Source of the DNA: Odontocerum albicorne
Lineage: Eukaryota > Arthropoda > Insecta > Trichoptera > Odontoceridae
Assembly (NCBI GenBank): GCA_949825065.1
Contig: OX463847.1
Location: 34,543,789 to 34,607,788, forward strand
Length of the DNA stretch: 64,000 nt
Direction: 5' to 3'
The notes beneath the pieces are model-generated. The model was not told where the DNA came from. It made no database searches and saw nothing but the letters and a program-made list of their open reading frames with translations. The position numbers and the translations under genes were made by a program. This document shows, piece by piece, positions 10,200 to 21,289 of this stretch. How positions within the stretch are numbered: position 1 is the stretch's first letter; every line of letters begins with the position of its first letter.

Positions 10200-10930
10200 A
10201 ACAGTATGATAGAAAGTGAGGAAAGTCTTCATAATTTCGCTAGAGTAAAATCTTTCTATTTTTGCTGGCGATCGATTTTAATTCAGTACGATATTAACCT
10301 TATTAGCACTATTGCTCTAAAGAATTAAATAAGCCACCTACACAGCCACACAAAAACAAAATTCGCTAAATTAAAGACAAACTATAATCTTAAGATCTAT
10401 TGAAGATGAAAAAGCACTTTCAATCAAGATTTTATTGAATCAAGCGCTATTCTCGTTAAATTCAAGGAAAAGAGTGATTAAATTTCGTTAAAATGAATTG
10501 AACAAATTTAAGCTTGATTGATTTTTCCGTCTCGACGCTTTTGTTGTTTTCGTTAATTGAACTTTTAAATTGGCCTTGATCTAACTTTATCTGTCCACTT
10601 TCGTTGTACTTCAGGAAATATTTACTTTGTTTTTTTTTTATCTATAAGTTCGTCATGAGATGCCACATTATAACTGCAGGCAGTTATTGTAGTGAAAATT
10701 CACTCCTCTCAGCAAATCATTTTCTTAATTCCGCTCTCCTATTTTTTCCATCTTTTACCATTTCTTGTTTTGTTGCTAACTGCAGGCAGTAACTACTAAC
10801 AATGGCCTTAGGATTTTATTTAACAGCCTGGTAGAATTTAGTATCACGCATCATTACTTAAATATTTTTTTTTTTTTTTTTTTTGTCTCAGACTTCACTA
10901 CCGATATCATTGATCTAAAAGTTGAACTAT
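10200..10930. other. No gene seen
   Basis: The stretch is A/T-rich. Two copies of an aactgcaggcagt palindrome lie at about 10671 and 10778, and a 20-base poly-T run sits near 10867. The ORF at 10604-10792 has no recognisable content. Confidence 0.45.
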
Positions 10931-10934
10931 TGTA

Positions 10935-11155
10935 TATTTGTATTGTATTATATTACGCTGTTGTTGTATATAGATACAATTGAACCTGGCAGGTTTACTG
11001 TCGCGTGGCAATCTCTTTCAATTGATTTTAAAGCAATTTTAAGGAAAAACCATCCCGAAATTATTTTTTATAATAAATTGGGTTCCAACGGAAATCGAAC
11101 CCGTAACCCCGGGCTAGAAGACGGGTGCCTTACTAACTAGGCCATGGAGGTTGCT
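10935..11155 (-). mobile_element. SINE-A full-length copy, minus
   Basis: The reverse complement opens with the A-box (ctccatggcctagttagtaa), then the B-box (gggttcgatttccgttgga). It continues through the aaaattgctttaaaatcaat body to the tggcaataaa-like tail segment and a terminal A/T region. The head is well preserved. The ORF 10922-11140 is a by-product. Confidence 0.75.
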
Positions 11156-11159
11156 TTTC

Positions 11160-12950
11160 GTTACGAATATCGAAGTTTTTATATATCCTAAAAATTTAAG
11201 TTAATTTTAAAGTATGAAGTGACAATTGAAGTATTTTATTACGCTTTCGTTGAATGCAGTACCTGTCGGGTTTATTGTCATGCAGCTGTATATTATACCA
11301 AACTAAAAATGTGTTAAGAGACCTGAAACGTATACCAGATTGATGATAGCCTTTTTAAAAAATACCTTATTATATATTTGCTGTCTTATATTAATACCAG
11401 AATAGAGAACTAACTCTGTTGGAATCTTGTGATGGAAAGGGTTTGAACACGTATTTTCACAATTCATTTCATATTATTTCAGAATCTTGTTATTTTATTT
11501 TCACATTATTTACCTTTTCTGATTGGTTTTACGAAGTGTAATAAACTTTATGCTTATATTTTTTTAATATAGTTTGTATCATGTATTTTCAAATTATCGT
11601 TAACTTATCAATTAGTGTATATTGACTAAACAGAGAAATGTTTAAATTAAAATTGATTTTCCATTTGTGAAAATCGAAATGCCCTTCTACCTCGTTTTAG
11701 ATTTTCAATTTAATGGGGTTAAAACTATTGTGCCTCAATACATAAAAACTGTCTTAATTTTTTTACAAAAAAAAGAACATAAAAGATAAATTTTATCAAA
11801 AAAAATTATAGCTGTAATTTTTTTAAACGCTCTCATTAAATATTGCATAGTTTGTAATGAATTTGTTAACCATTTAGGTCCAAGTTGATCCGTTCATAAA
11901 ATAAATTAGCATGAACTTAAATACCAGATAAATTTTATAATAATCAGATTCTAAAAGAGAAAAAGTAAACAAATTTAGTGACAGGAGCGAATGCATTAGA
12001 CAGTGCATAAATGTTATGAAAAACGAAATTTATGTGTCATATAAGGATTAAGGAAATACCTTTATTATTTCCTTAGAAGCCTAGGGCTATGGCGATGTTG
12101 ACTTCCTAACAACCTTTAAAATAATTTAAATAATATCATTTACACTTTCTTTTTATTTAATTTAAAAAATCAACCAGAAAGACATAAATTCCGCTACCAT
12201 CCATAATACGATTTTTTAAGGAAAATCCGTCGTCATATTTTTTTAAATTTTATTTAAATTAATTTAATAAAAAAAAATAATCTTTCACGTATATTTTCAT
12301 TTATAATTATTTTGGAGGTTTTTTGACGCTTATGTCTTATTATTTTAATAATCATTGTATTCCAGTTTTGTTTTATCGGAATAGCCTGACAGACTTATTG
12401 TCATAAATATTTTAATGGGGTTTTATATGAAAAAACTAGACAGGAACTTTTTTAAAAAAATGAGACTCGATGCATCCCCTGGACTAGGAGAGAAGCGTCG
12501 TGGCATGTCTTAACAGTAAAGCAAACTCATTAATTTAAAAAATACAAATAAACAGTTTATTGAAAATTTTATCTAATTTAAATCTTAAGATACTGTCGCC
12601 GACGCAAATCTTTGTCGTTTTTTTTTTATTTACAGTAATTGATTTACTTATATGTACAATCAAATTTTGGATTATTCTTAAGCACTCTCACATACTCAAG
12701 AACACATATTTTAAAATATTTTTTTATCGATCAGTTCAACCCTTACTATTAAAAAGTGGTTCGAACTTCATTATGAATTAAATAGCCAAATAATTAGATA
12801 TTTAACGAAACAGTGAAAAAATGTAAATCCCACAACAATAATATTAAAGAATTAAATTAAATTTGAAGTATATTCATTTTAATTTTGAATTTGTTAAAAA
12901 AGGAGGAAAAGACCTTAGCGCCGTCAAGTTATGTCCCTACTAAAGTTAGC
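11160..12950. other. No gene seen; A/T-rich
   Basis: About 1.8 kb of low-complexity A/T-rich DNA. A short imperfect hairpin (aaggaaatacctttattattt) is near 12051. I find no coding or repeat-family match. Confidence 0.5.
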
Positions 12951-12959
12951 AGGAAAACA

Positions 12960-13330
12960 AATATCTCCTTTATTGTATCCTGACATACATACTTCATCCC
13001 TTGTCATATGTACTCTCCTGTTATTATAATTATTCACTGTCCTTTTTCAGATTGTTATTATTTTTTAATATTAAATAATCTAAATAATTTTATAACATTT
13101 TTTAAGGTGTTTGTCTTATAAAACATAACTCGTTTTGAACGCTTAAGGCAGGCAGATAAGATAAAGCGCCTGTCTTTTATATCTCGACTTAGATTCTTCG
13201 TCTCTTCTACATGCATACACCTTCTCATACAACTCCTACGATTTCTCTGATTTATTTGGCTCTTCAGTATTTTCCACATCAAAGTTTCCCTCCTATACTC
13301 GTACATCAACATTGTTGTACACTTTATCCA
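12960..13330 (-). pseudogene. Family A LINE C-terminal fragment with internal deletion
   Basis: The minus strand gives NQRNRRSCMRRCMHVEE, the family signature, in an open frame. Directly upstream are remnants of the Y-G-x-E-T-W block (near 13290-13320). The intervening R-W-F-G-H-V region seen in fuller copies is missing, so two separated parts of the ORF are fused by deletion. Confidence 0.6.
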
Positions 13331-13414
13331 AAATTTCGCTGATTCTTACTTTAGAATTTGTTAAATCAATCTTAAGTAGTTTATTCTAATATGTATTTTG
13401 TTTTGTTTTTGTCA

Positions 13415-13620
13415 TGTTCATTCAACGTCGAATCGTTACGAAATTTCAATTCCTGTCCATTGAACTACAATGTTTTTTTTCCAAATGGGCTTCAGTGCGG
13501 TTTTCACTTAAGACCACTATAATGTTTTTTCTAGTTGGTAGGAGGAGATTGCCACATGGCACAATAAATCCGCCAAGTTTTTTTTATACAACTGTATTAT
13601 ACAACGGAAATGTATTTAAA
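13415..13620 (+). mobile_element. SINE-A copy, head decayed
   Basis: It has the body (cttcagtgcggttttcactt) and tail (ggaggagattgccacatggc, then ccgccaag and a tacaac end) in the right order. The head is barely visible. Confidence 0.6.
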
Positions 13621-13945
13621 GGAAATAAAAATTAATGTTTTATATTATAGAAAATAAATCACTGTGTAGCTCTAAAACAGTAAATGCACATATTATGAAC
13701 CTTGGATTAATTAGTTTCTTAAATATTTCAGGACACAAATTTCATTCGTATTCCACTGATTTATTATCAATGGTCAGCCTGTTTTAAAAACATCCATTTT
13801 AAGTTGAACGCGTGCTAATGACATCCAAATCAATTATGCAAGAATTTCATACTATTTCACGTAACGTAATTTATAAATCTATTAGCTTGTATAACGTTTT
13901 TTTTAAATCGTTTAATCAATAATAATTTATATAAAAAATGATTAC

Positions 13946-14075
13946 CTGCAAATCTGACGACCTTCCTTGAGCCATCTTCGTCCATTAAATTGGGTGGATG
14001 GCGCCTTCCTTCCGCCGACCCTGGCTCCAGAAGGACGCACAGGGTCGCAAGGACTATAAACCAATCCCACCGCAT
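13946..14075 (-). CDS. First coding exon of a secreted or membrane host protein
   Basis: An ATG at 14075 opens 43 codons plus one base, ending at a consensus donor (TTTGCAG then GTAATC, phase 1). The protein starts MRWDWFIVLATLCVLLEPG, a good signal peptide with probable cleavage near GSA-EG. It continues GRRHPPNLMDEDGSRKVV, a basic then acidic stretch. The exon is clearly richer in G+C and CG than its flanks and resembles no transposon family in the window. A weak acceptor (tttttatcag) lies about 60 bases upstream of the ATG, so the leader may be spliced. The remaining exons must lie outside, or at lower coordinates where I cannot see them. I do not recognise the gene; the intron is inferred. 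The frame stays open past the donor to about 13857. Confidence 0.6.
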
Positions 14076-14079
14076 CGCG

Positions 14080-15000
14080 TATCAAGAAAACTCACTCTCT
14101 TAAAATGAAAACTCACTTCTTTGCAGTCAAAACTTACTTTTACCTGATAAAAATCACTGGTGATCTATTTGAAAGCTTTCCTTCTTAATATGTTTAACAC
14201 AGAATCATTAACACAATTCATTCGTTAACTTGATCACTAGTTATATAAATGACTGAAATTTGATGTTAGAAACAATAAAAGAAATTAAAAATCAGAAGCT
14301 TATTAACTTCAAAGCTTTGAAATAGTTTAATATTTATAACGTACGCCACTGTATTCAATACTTTCTCTAATTATGCAAAAACACATGAACTAAGCTCACT
14401 AAAATCACTCAAATGGACGTTAAAAACAATCAATTTTAACACATTTTTTTACCATGTAAAATTTTTAATTTTACATTTATTTTAAACATTTATTACACAC
14501 TAATTAAATCACATTTTTTATATAATTTCTACACACATATTTTTTTATTACTGATCGTTTTTTTTAAATCAATAAAAATACTTGCACGCACTTTTAAGAT
14601 TATTTGCAGCAATGCAGCTCTGAAAAAGAAAAAAAAATGATTTTTAACTAAAGAGTTACATCTATTTTTTTTCGAATAAAAATATTGATGGAAAAATAAA
14701 TCAAAAGCAATTTGCTCTTTTTTTATATAACAAAATTAACTTGTATGTTTTTTTTTTGAAGTAATTTTCGAACATTGTAATACAAAATAGACATTAAAAA
14801 TAAGTTTTCTTTTCTAGAATTGTAAATCGAACAAATGGGAGGAAAACAGAAGGATAACAATCAAATCTCGTTTTTTGCTTAGAAAATCCTATTTCAAATT
14901 ATAAATTTATATACATTTTTAAAATATTTACTTTTTAAATATTCGTAAAGTTTTTTAATTTTTCTCATTCGTAAAATAAATTATCGTAAATGCAAATATA
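14080..15000. other. A/T-rich, probable intron or upstream region of the 14-kb exon
   Basis: There are long A and T runs, no repeat family match and no coding signal. If the promoter-like block at 15010-15200 belongs to the exon at 13946-14075, this is its first intron or leader. Confidence 0.35.
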
Positions 15001-15009
15001 TATCGTAAT

Positions 15010-15200
15010 ATAGATGCAATTTAATCGCGGAAATCTCCGGCTCTTTGCAACACGTCCAGCGCGTTAGGTAGTCGCGTCTACACTGCGCTGAACTTCAGTT
15101 GTCGCTTGATAAATCTTGCCCGCAGTATATAGTCTCGCCGGAGATATAACCAGACCAATGGGATTCACTGACACGTGTACGGTGTGTAAAAATGTATAAA
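15010..15200 (-). promoter_or_regulatory. Candidate promoter or first exon (minus)
   Basis: This is an island of higher G+C with several CG dinucleotides in very A/T-rich DNA. Read on the minus strand it contains gactatatactgcggg (TATA-like). About 35 bases on comes ttcagcgcagtg, with AGACG, a downstream-promoter-like element, close behind. No repeat family covers it. It lies about 1 kb upstream of the signal-peptide exon on the same strand. Confidence 0.35.
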
Positions 15201-15369
15201 CCACTAGTATAATGATTATAAAGACGTAATGTCGTTTTGAATAACTTTTGAAAAACAGTTTTCTTGTAGTGGAAAATGAGTAAAATGGAATATTATTGGG
15301 CGCTGTTAAGCAGTCAAATGAATGGAGTGTACAAAACAATTTACGGTCCGTGTTAAAATGCAAGGGAAG

Positions 15370-15960
15370 TGAATTGAAGCAATGAAAATTGTTCGCAAAA
15401 AAACGAAAGGAATCGTTTTCAGTTCAGGGAATTTCATTGCAAATATATATTTAAGATATAAGCAAATTAAACAGTAGTAGGAAATAAGTATACTGCGGTC
15501 TCGGATGTATTTAGAATTAGTTTGCTGACCTATAAGGAGTGCCTGAAAAGGAACTTCCGAATATCCAAGCCTTCAAGTGAGATTCCGCGTGTCTTTCGAT
15601 AACTTTTGAATACATTTTTTGAACTGCTTTTTAGTTGATTGTTGTGTTCTTTTATTTTAACATTTTTGTGATTTTCCCCCGTGCTTTATGAGGATTTGTG
15701 AAGTTGTACCTCTGTCTGATTCCGTATTTTATATTTTGTTTTCAATTTGTATTTGATTTGATTTTCAATTATTTATCTATTGTGTTTGTATTTTTGCACG
15801 GTGCGGGCTTTGCGCATATGGACGGCTCCGTATTGTGTTGGTAACATTTGATTTTACGATTTGATACCCGTTTCATTATAAATATTTTTGTTGTATTTGG
15901 GTATTTCTTTTTTGTACAATATATTCGATCAAACTTAATGTGTTGAGCACTCACTACTGG
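15370..15960. other. No gene seen
   Basis: Mixed A/T-rich sequence. The minus-strand ORF at 15769-16155 runs across the mariner boundary and shows no family likeness. Confidence 0.45.
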
Positions 15961-15971
15961 ATCATTTACCA

Positions 15972-16042
15972 TATACGAGGTTTGTAAATATGAAACCGTA
16001 TACCAGGATATGAAACCGTATATATATAAAAAAATACTCGTA
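15972..16042 (+). repeat. Two extra partial copies of the mariner 5' TIR
   Basis: Just outside the mariner, tacgaggtttgtaaatatga (15973) and ccaggatatgaaaccgtat repeat the first bases of its inverted repeat. They lie head to tail before the real end at 16043. Confidence 0.7.
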
Positions 16043-17314
16043 TACCAGGTTTGTAAATATGAAACCGGAATTTGCTCATAGATGGTGCTAGTTGTCAATG
16101 TAGTAACTGTCAAACCGCGCCATTTGCGTCTTTTTCTTGTTTTTACATTTGTCAAACACTTTTAACCCACAACAATACAAGTTTAATACAACTACATATA
16201 TTTTCATAGCGTTGAACATGTTTGTTTTTGTGCCTGAAAACTACGATTTGCGGACAGCATTGATTTTCTGTTACCATTTGAAGAAAACTGCTGCAGAATC
16301 GCATCGAATGCTTGTCGAAGCTTACAGTGAGCATGCTCTTGATAAATCACAGTACCTTGAGTGGTTTAAAAATTCAAAAGTGTCGATTTCGACGTGAGAA
16401 ACGAAGAACGTGGAAGACCACCGAGAAAGTTTGAAGACGCCGAATTGCAAGCATTGTTGAATGAGGATGACGCTCAAATGCAACAACAACTCGAGGATCA
16501 ATTAAAAGTGACACGAGAAGCCGTCTCCATACGTTTGAAAGCCATGGTAAAGATCCAGAAGGTGGGAAAATGGGTTCCACATGAACTGAATGAAAGACAG
16601 TAGGAAAACCGAAAAACCACTTGCGAAATGCTGCTCGCCAGGTGCAAAAAAAAAATTTCTCCATCGAATTGTGACTGGCGATGAAAAATGGACATATTTC
16701 GAGAATCCTAAGCGTAAAATATCATGGGTAGTTAGCAAACCAGCGACATCGACTGCAAGGCCAAATCGCTATGGACGGAAGACAATGCTCTGTGTTTGGT
16801 GGGATCAGAAGGGTGTTATCTAGTATGAGCTGCTAAAACCTGGCGAAACCATTAATACTGAACGCTAATGACAACAAATTATGGATTTCAACCAAGCATT
16901 GCGACCAGAATATCAAAAGAGGCAATACAAAGTGATTTTGCTTCATGATAATGCACCATCGCACACAGCAAAACCGATCAAGGAAACGATTAAGGCGTTT
17001 AGTTGGCAAATACTTTCGCATGCGGCTTACTCACCAGACTTGGCTCCATTCGATTACTACTTATTTGCATCGATGGGACACGCACTTGCTGAGCAGCGCT
17101 TCACTTCTTACGAAAATGTACGAAAATGGCTCGATGATTGGTTTACCTCCAAAAAGCAACAGTTTCTTTGGCGTGGAATCCACAAATTGCCAGAGTGATG
17201 AGAAAAATGTGTAGCTAGCGATAGGCAATACTTTGAATAAAATATTTTTTCATTCAATAAATGTGTATTTTTTATAAAAAAAATCCTGTTTCAAATTTAC
17301 AGACTTCTGTATGT
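16043..17314 (+). mobile_element. Mariner element with both TIRs
   Basis: The left end reads taccaggtttgtaaatatga. The right end, reversed, reads acagaagtctgtaaatttga, giving imperfect inverted repeats of about 28 bp. TA flanks both sides, as expected for mariner insertion. Length (about 1.27 kb) fits a full-length mariner. The enclosed transposase frame is broken (see next entry), so the element can no longer move by itself. Confidence 0.85.
16218..17240 (+). pseudogene. Mariner transposase, decayed
   Basis: The frame begins MFVFVPENYDLRTALIFC and covers the whole family length. The helix-turn-helix region and the WVPHEL linker are present. All three catalytic aspartates are visible: TGDEKW, HDNAPSH and SPDLAPFDYY. 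The last two are separated by 34 residues, the D,D34D signature of mariner. Breaks are a frameshift near 16395, a stop after NERQ near 16601, another shift at a poly-A run near 16648, a stop near 16821 (GVI-stop-YELLKPGE), an indel in the NTER region near 16865, and two adjacent TGA codons near 17196 where the family has R-W. The ending ASDRQYFE then TAA is intact. I infer an inactive, moderately old copy. Confidence 0.9.
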
Positions 17315-17540
17315 ATGTTAATTTTGTTATAAGGTTCATTGTACCGTTTACTTATAAATAAATAGATAGAAAAAAATGTTGTTTTAATATAAGAACACAA
17401 AGGGGTTATTTTAGGGTTTTTTGTTAAAAAAATTTAGCAAAAATTATAAACGAAGTAGATTTTTTTTCTATTAATAAAAACTTTGATTGGCATAATTCAC
17501 AACTTTCTAGATTCCAGCCTGTTTTCAAGAAAGCTGTAAG
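17315..17540. other. A/T-rich spacer
   Basis: No feature is seen between the mariner right end and the LINE fragment. Confidence 0.5.
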
Positions 17541-17544
17541 GCTT

Positions 17545-18250
17545 ATATAATAGTATAAATATTGCGTGGTGGCTAGTCACCTTTACAGAATGGGTATTGT
17601 GGAGAATCCCTGCAGCGAGTGTGGTCTGGATGATGAAACTATGGACCATGTATTTTTCGGTTGTCCTTTGCGAGACAGATTTGATTTACTAAAAGCCATA
17701 TCTTTACCACATCCAATGAATGTTGCGTCCCTTCTTTCTTCGATGAACTTTTCCATTTGTTAAATTTTTGACGTATAATCAGTTGAAACTTTGAATTATC
17801 TAGAACTGTCATTTTATTAAAATTGGTTTTATTATACGAGTATTGACTCACATAATTGCATAATGTCTTTAATTTGGTGGCACAAATCATCCTTATTTGG
17901 ATGGATTGCCCTATAAAACAGAAATATATATTGCCATATTACTACGCTTCTAAAAAGTCTACATTGGCTTTAGTACCGCGAACGGATTAATTCCAAACCC
18001 TTTGTTTTCAAGTCCCTTAATGGAATGTCTCCATTGTATCTTTTGAATATTTATCTGAGAGGTGTGCCTTCGGAGATAAGTAGAACTTTGAGCTCGTTTT
18101 CTTCTTCATCCAAAAAAAGTGTTTCAAATCAATCCAACGTTGCTTGTCGTGTGGAGTTAAATGGTCTACATCCTAGTGTCAGAGATATGGGTGGCGTGTG
18201 CAGCATTTGGAAACACTTAAAAAAAATCCTTTTTCGGAGGTCTTGGTAAA
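17545..18250 (+). pseudogene. LINE ORF2 C-terminal zinc-knuckle region
   Basis: An open stretch at 17566-17763 reads MVASHLYRMGIVENPCSEC and then GLDDETMDHVFFGCPLRD. The C-x2-C, H, C pattern with S-H-L-Y-R-M upstream is the end of the RNase-H-bearing ORF2 of jockey- or I-like LINEs. The downstream ORF at 18025-18249 begins MSPLYLLNIYLRGVPSEIS, preceded in another frame by NGLIPNPLF. This looks like a second, separate LINE C-terminal piece (a frame of the S-L-N-G-x-x-P type). Both parts are open over short distances but not joined. Confidence 0.55.
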
Positions 18251-18254
18251 ATCT

Positions 18255-18345
18255 ATGAGTGGGTTCGAATCCTGATGCAGAACACCCTTGAGGAGAGTTG
18301 GCTTTCTAAACAGCGCTACATAAATTATCATTTTAATATAATTAT
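18255..18345 (+). mobile_element. SINE-C/LINE tail repeat, copy
   Basis: It starts with a B-box-like gtgggttcgaatcctgatg. It then carries the family C tail: cccttgaggagagttggctt, ctaaacagcgctacataaat and an attatcatttt end. The same tail is at 19830, 37605 and 63405. Confidence 0.6.
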
Positions 18346-18349
18346 CATT

Positions 18350-18770
18350 TACAAAAACAATATGGATAATCGGATTCTAAATACCCATCATAATACTCAT
18401 TTGCATGCACTTGAGTGTGCAATGTAACAACATCCTATGAAATTTGATAGCCATATTTATTCATACAACAGCGTACGGTTTTGTACATACAAACTTACGT
18501 TATCAGTAATATTTTTTATGTTTTTCATTCGTTTTTATTTAGTTTTTGTAACTGAAAGGAGTACATTACAAGTAATATAGTGCATTAATACAACTGTTAC
18601 CACGCCAAACTTATTTATGTATCAAAAGAACGTGAGGAGATAAAAAAAAATATGTAGTGGAATAAAAAAATATATAAATAAAGTGAAAAGATTTATCCAA
18701 CGATAAATTAATGCATTACCAGTCAATAAACGAACTGTATAATATCAGTTGTACGTCCGTATGTAACAAA
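18350..18770. other. No gene seen
   Basis: A/T-rich DNA with no family match or ORF of interest. Confidence 0.5.
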
Positions 18771-18774
18771 AGGT

Positions 18775-18910
18775 GTTGTCATAGTAACGATTTAATAGTT
18801 GTTTTTTTTATAATGTCGTGATGAACATTTTTATTTTTTAAATATTATTTGAGCTACTTCTTGATATGATTATAAAACATATAAATAACAATGCCAAGTA
18901 ATGTTTTTTG
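18775..18910 (+). repeat. Dispersed repeat R3, partial copy
   Basis: It shares tgtcatagtaacgatttaat, then attatttgagctacttcttg and tatgattataaaacata with 59295-59540 and, inverted, with 42600-42825. The right half of the repeat is missing here. Confidence 0.55.
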
Positions 18911-18924
18911 TATTTATTAAAAAC

Positions 18925-18982
18925 TTCACCTGACGAGGAAGACGGGTGGGGGAGGAGGGCTTTCCTCTGCAGGCGAAGTTTT
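18925..18982. repeat. G-rich hairpin
   Basis: The arms aaaaacttcacctg and caggcgaagttttt (one mismatch) flank a purine-rich loop containing gggtgggggaggaggg. That loop is close to a G-quadruplex pattern but has only three tracts of three or more G. Confidence 0.6.
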
Positions 18983-19004
18983 TATTCCTCACTGTTTGTT
19001 TTTT

Positions 19005-19135
19005 TTATTCACCACTGTTTTATTTGAGTTCACTATTTTTTTCAAACGGCTGTAAACTGAAATAAAACAGTGGTGAATAAAAAATAAAAAGTTTGTGTTT
19101 TAATAGTTTTATTAAAAATTTATTAGAATATTGTC
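19005..19135 (+). repeat. MITE-like repeat G, copy 2 (hairpin)
   Basis: ttttttattcaccactgttt pairs with its inverted copy near 19055-19085 (aaaacagtggtgaataaaaa) around a spacer of about 40 bases. Together with 4725-4845 it defines a small non-coding inverted-repeat family. Confidence 0.6.
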
Positions 19136-19234
19136 GGTTGAAACATTAAATGTCTGCCTAATTTATCCTTTAGTTTCTTCAGGGATTAATTTATAGACCC
19201 ATCTAATTCACTATCTGGCAACGTGATTTACATT

Positions 19235-19750
19235 TCTAAATACACAAACTAGACAGTATCAAAATCTTCTAAGATGATAGTCCACAGCGGTATTTAAGTA
19301 CCATCTTTGATATATGAGAGTGAAACGTGATTGTGGAAAAATACTGAAAAGCGCCGATAAAAGCTAAAGAGTAGAATACATGCGGTATGACAGAATACGG
19401 AATAAAATAATTGGGGATGAATAAGAACTTAAGGTTGATGTATTAATTAACGTGAAACAGAGCACTTTGAGATGGTTTGGGCACCTGGAACATGTGAATG
19501 AAAAAAGACTAACAAAACAAGTATACAGTGCAATTGTGAATGGAAGGCGTGGTAGAAAAATCATTGAAAGTATAGTTGGATCAAGTAAATGATATTTGGA
19601 AATAAGGCAATCTAAGAAGTAAGCGAAAACTTAGGAGTTGTATGAATTAAAAAGAGTCGAAATATGTGTGTCCAAATAGAAAATCTTGCGGTCTGCACTT
19701 TTTGTCTAGCCTAATAGGGAAATAGCGTGAAGTTATGTGTAAATTTATTT
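19235..19750 (+). pseudogene. Family A LINE (RTE-like) C-terminal fragment
   Basis: Plus-strand frames give the R-I-R-N-x-x-I start near 19393. LRWFGHLEHVNEKRLTKQVY follows around 19460-19525, then GRRGRKI-type and W-x-Q-V-N-D-I near 19570-19595. The signature R-S-x-x-C-M/E-x-E and the C-terminal L-x-x-S-P-x-x end lie near 19725. It keeps the same 3' end as the other copies (aatagggaaatagcgtgaag, then a tatgtgta tail). Frameshifts abolish coding. Confidence 0.7.
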
Positions 19751-19829
19751 TATACATTGGTATTCTCATGCATTATTTTTTAGATAATATATGTATCCTG
19801 ACTGATTGGAAGACTTTGCTGTATAGCAA

Positions 19830-20335
19830 GATCCTGCTGCTCTCTAAACGGCGCTTTATGAATTGTCTTCTTGTTATTATTATCATTAACAATAAGCCCG
19901 CCAGATGTACTATGTATAATTATTATTATTATCATTGACAATAAGCCCACCAGATGTACCATGTATAATAATTATTATTATCATTGACAATAAGCCCACC
20001 AGATGTACTATGCATAAATATTATTATTATCATTGATAATAAGCCCACCAGATGTACCATGTATAATTATTATTATTATCATTAACAATAAGCCCACCAG
20101 ATGTACTATGGATAATTATTATTATTATCATTGACAATAAGCCCACCAGATGTACCATGTATAATTATTATTATTATCATTAACAATAAGCCCACCAGAT
20201 ATACCATGTGTAATTATTATTATTATCAATACCAATAAGTCCACCAGATGTACCATATATAATTAATATTATTATCATTAACAATAAGCCTGCAAGATGC
20301 ACCATGTAATTATCATATATACATAATATAATTAA
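19830..20335 (+). repeat. 49-bp tandem array, 9 units, seeded from a family C tail
   Basis: The marker aataagcccaccagatgta recurs at exact 49-base steps (19894, 19943, 19992, 20041, 20090, 20139, 20188, 20237, 20286). Each unit joins it to an ATT-rich run ending tatcattgac. The array starts right after a family C tail (ctaaacggcgctttatgaat at 19845), whose ATT-rich end resembles the start of the unit. Short ORFs across it are artefacts. Confidence 0.9.
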
Positions 20336-20339
20336 ATAA

Positions 20340-20980
20340 TAATAATAAAATGTGTCAATTATACTTCATTGTTTTGTTTTATAATTGCATTTGGGATAGT
20401 ATGAAGAATTCTCAAGGGACGTACATTTTGTCAATTAATATATAGATAACCTGACCAACTTATTGCAACATGACAATGTATTTCTAACAATCAGAAATGT
20501 GTCAAAAGCCTGGCTTAGAATAACTAACTTTCTACCACTTTGCCACGCAAGAGGACATGTACTATTAAAAAATTGCATGGTTATCCTAGCGTGATGAACC
20601 ATCAACTTGTCCTTGGATGCGCTTGAACGCTGCTATTCGGGTAACAGCGTTTCCTTAGTTAATTATTTTTAATAATTTGCCTTATCCGCCTCCAAAATGG
20701 AGCAAATTTTAATCATTTTCACATAATTATTCCCCAGTAAGATAGACAGATGCCTAGTTTACTGGGGGGCATGACGCATGACGATTTACTAACCCAGTTT
20801 AATATACTCGTATATTAATTTAAAATGTTTACTTTAAACTAAATTATGACTGTTTTTTTTATATAATATCTATTATATCGTTTATTTTCACATGGAATAT
20901 AAAATGGAACAGATAAATAATTTTAATAATGATAATTGTATTCCAATCTTGATGTACTCGTATTTCAACAACAGCGATAT
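20340..20980. other. Sparse region with a SINE-A tail remnant
   Basis: About 20450-20560 is a minus-strand SINE-A body (cctgaccaacttattgcaac, then ccgattg-like segment and ggcttag). The rest is A/T-rich DNA with two ACTCGTAT motifs (about 20808, 20957). Confidence 0.45.
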
Positions 20981-20989
20981 TTTCATAAG

Positions 20990-21250
20990 TAATATATTAT
21001 ATCAGACACTGTTCATTCCATTTTATATCACGATATAACCCTACCGGTTTCAAGGCTTTAACCTCATCATCAAAGTAGCACAAAAATATAATCATCAGGG
21101 GAGTCTTATTTGTGCTCCCTGATGATGTAGTGAAAGCCTTGAAACCGGCAGGGTTTTACCGTTATATGTATAAAGTAGAATAAACGGTTTTTGATTAAAA
21201 AAAATAAAACTCCAAAACGTTAATGCCTTAATCATAAATAATATCATATA
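20990..21250. mobile_element. IR-P hairpin repeat, copy 1
   Basis: The left arm (cactgttcattccattttat, then ccctaccggtttcaaggctt) and right arm (agccttgaaaccggcagggt, ending agtagaataaacgg) are inverted copies of about 80 bp around a spacer of 45 bp. A right flank (cgttaatgccttaatcataa) is conserved in the other copies (51650, 55640, 63519). The element is therefore not symmetric. Confidence 0.75.
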
Positions 21251-21289
21251 TATTATAGGACACTTTCATTAAATACAATACAAAATGGA

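Noticed and set aside
15769..16155. 128-codon minus-strand ORF
   Set aside because: It crosses the mariner border and the repeated TIR copies and shows no family likeness.
16374..16738. Minus-strand ORFs across the mariner
   Set aside because: They are antisense shadows of the transposase, whose plus-strand frames carry the catalytic motifs.
18944..18962. G-quadruplex in the G-rich hairpin loop
   Set aside because: Only three runs of three or more G are present; the usual definition needs four.
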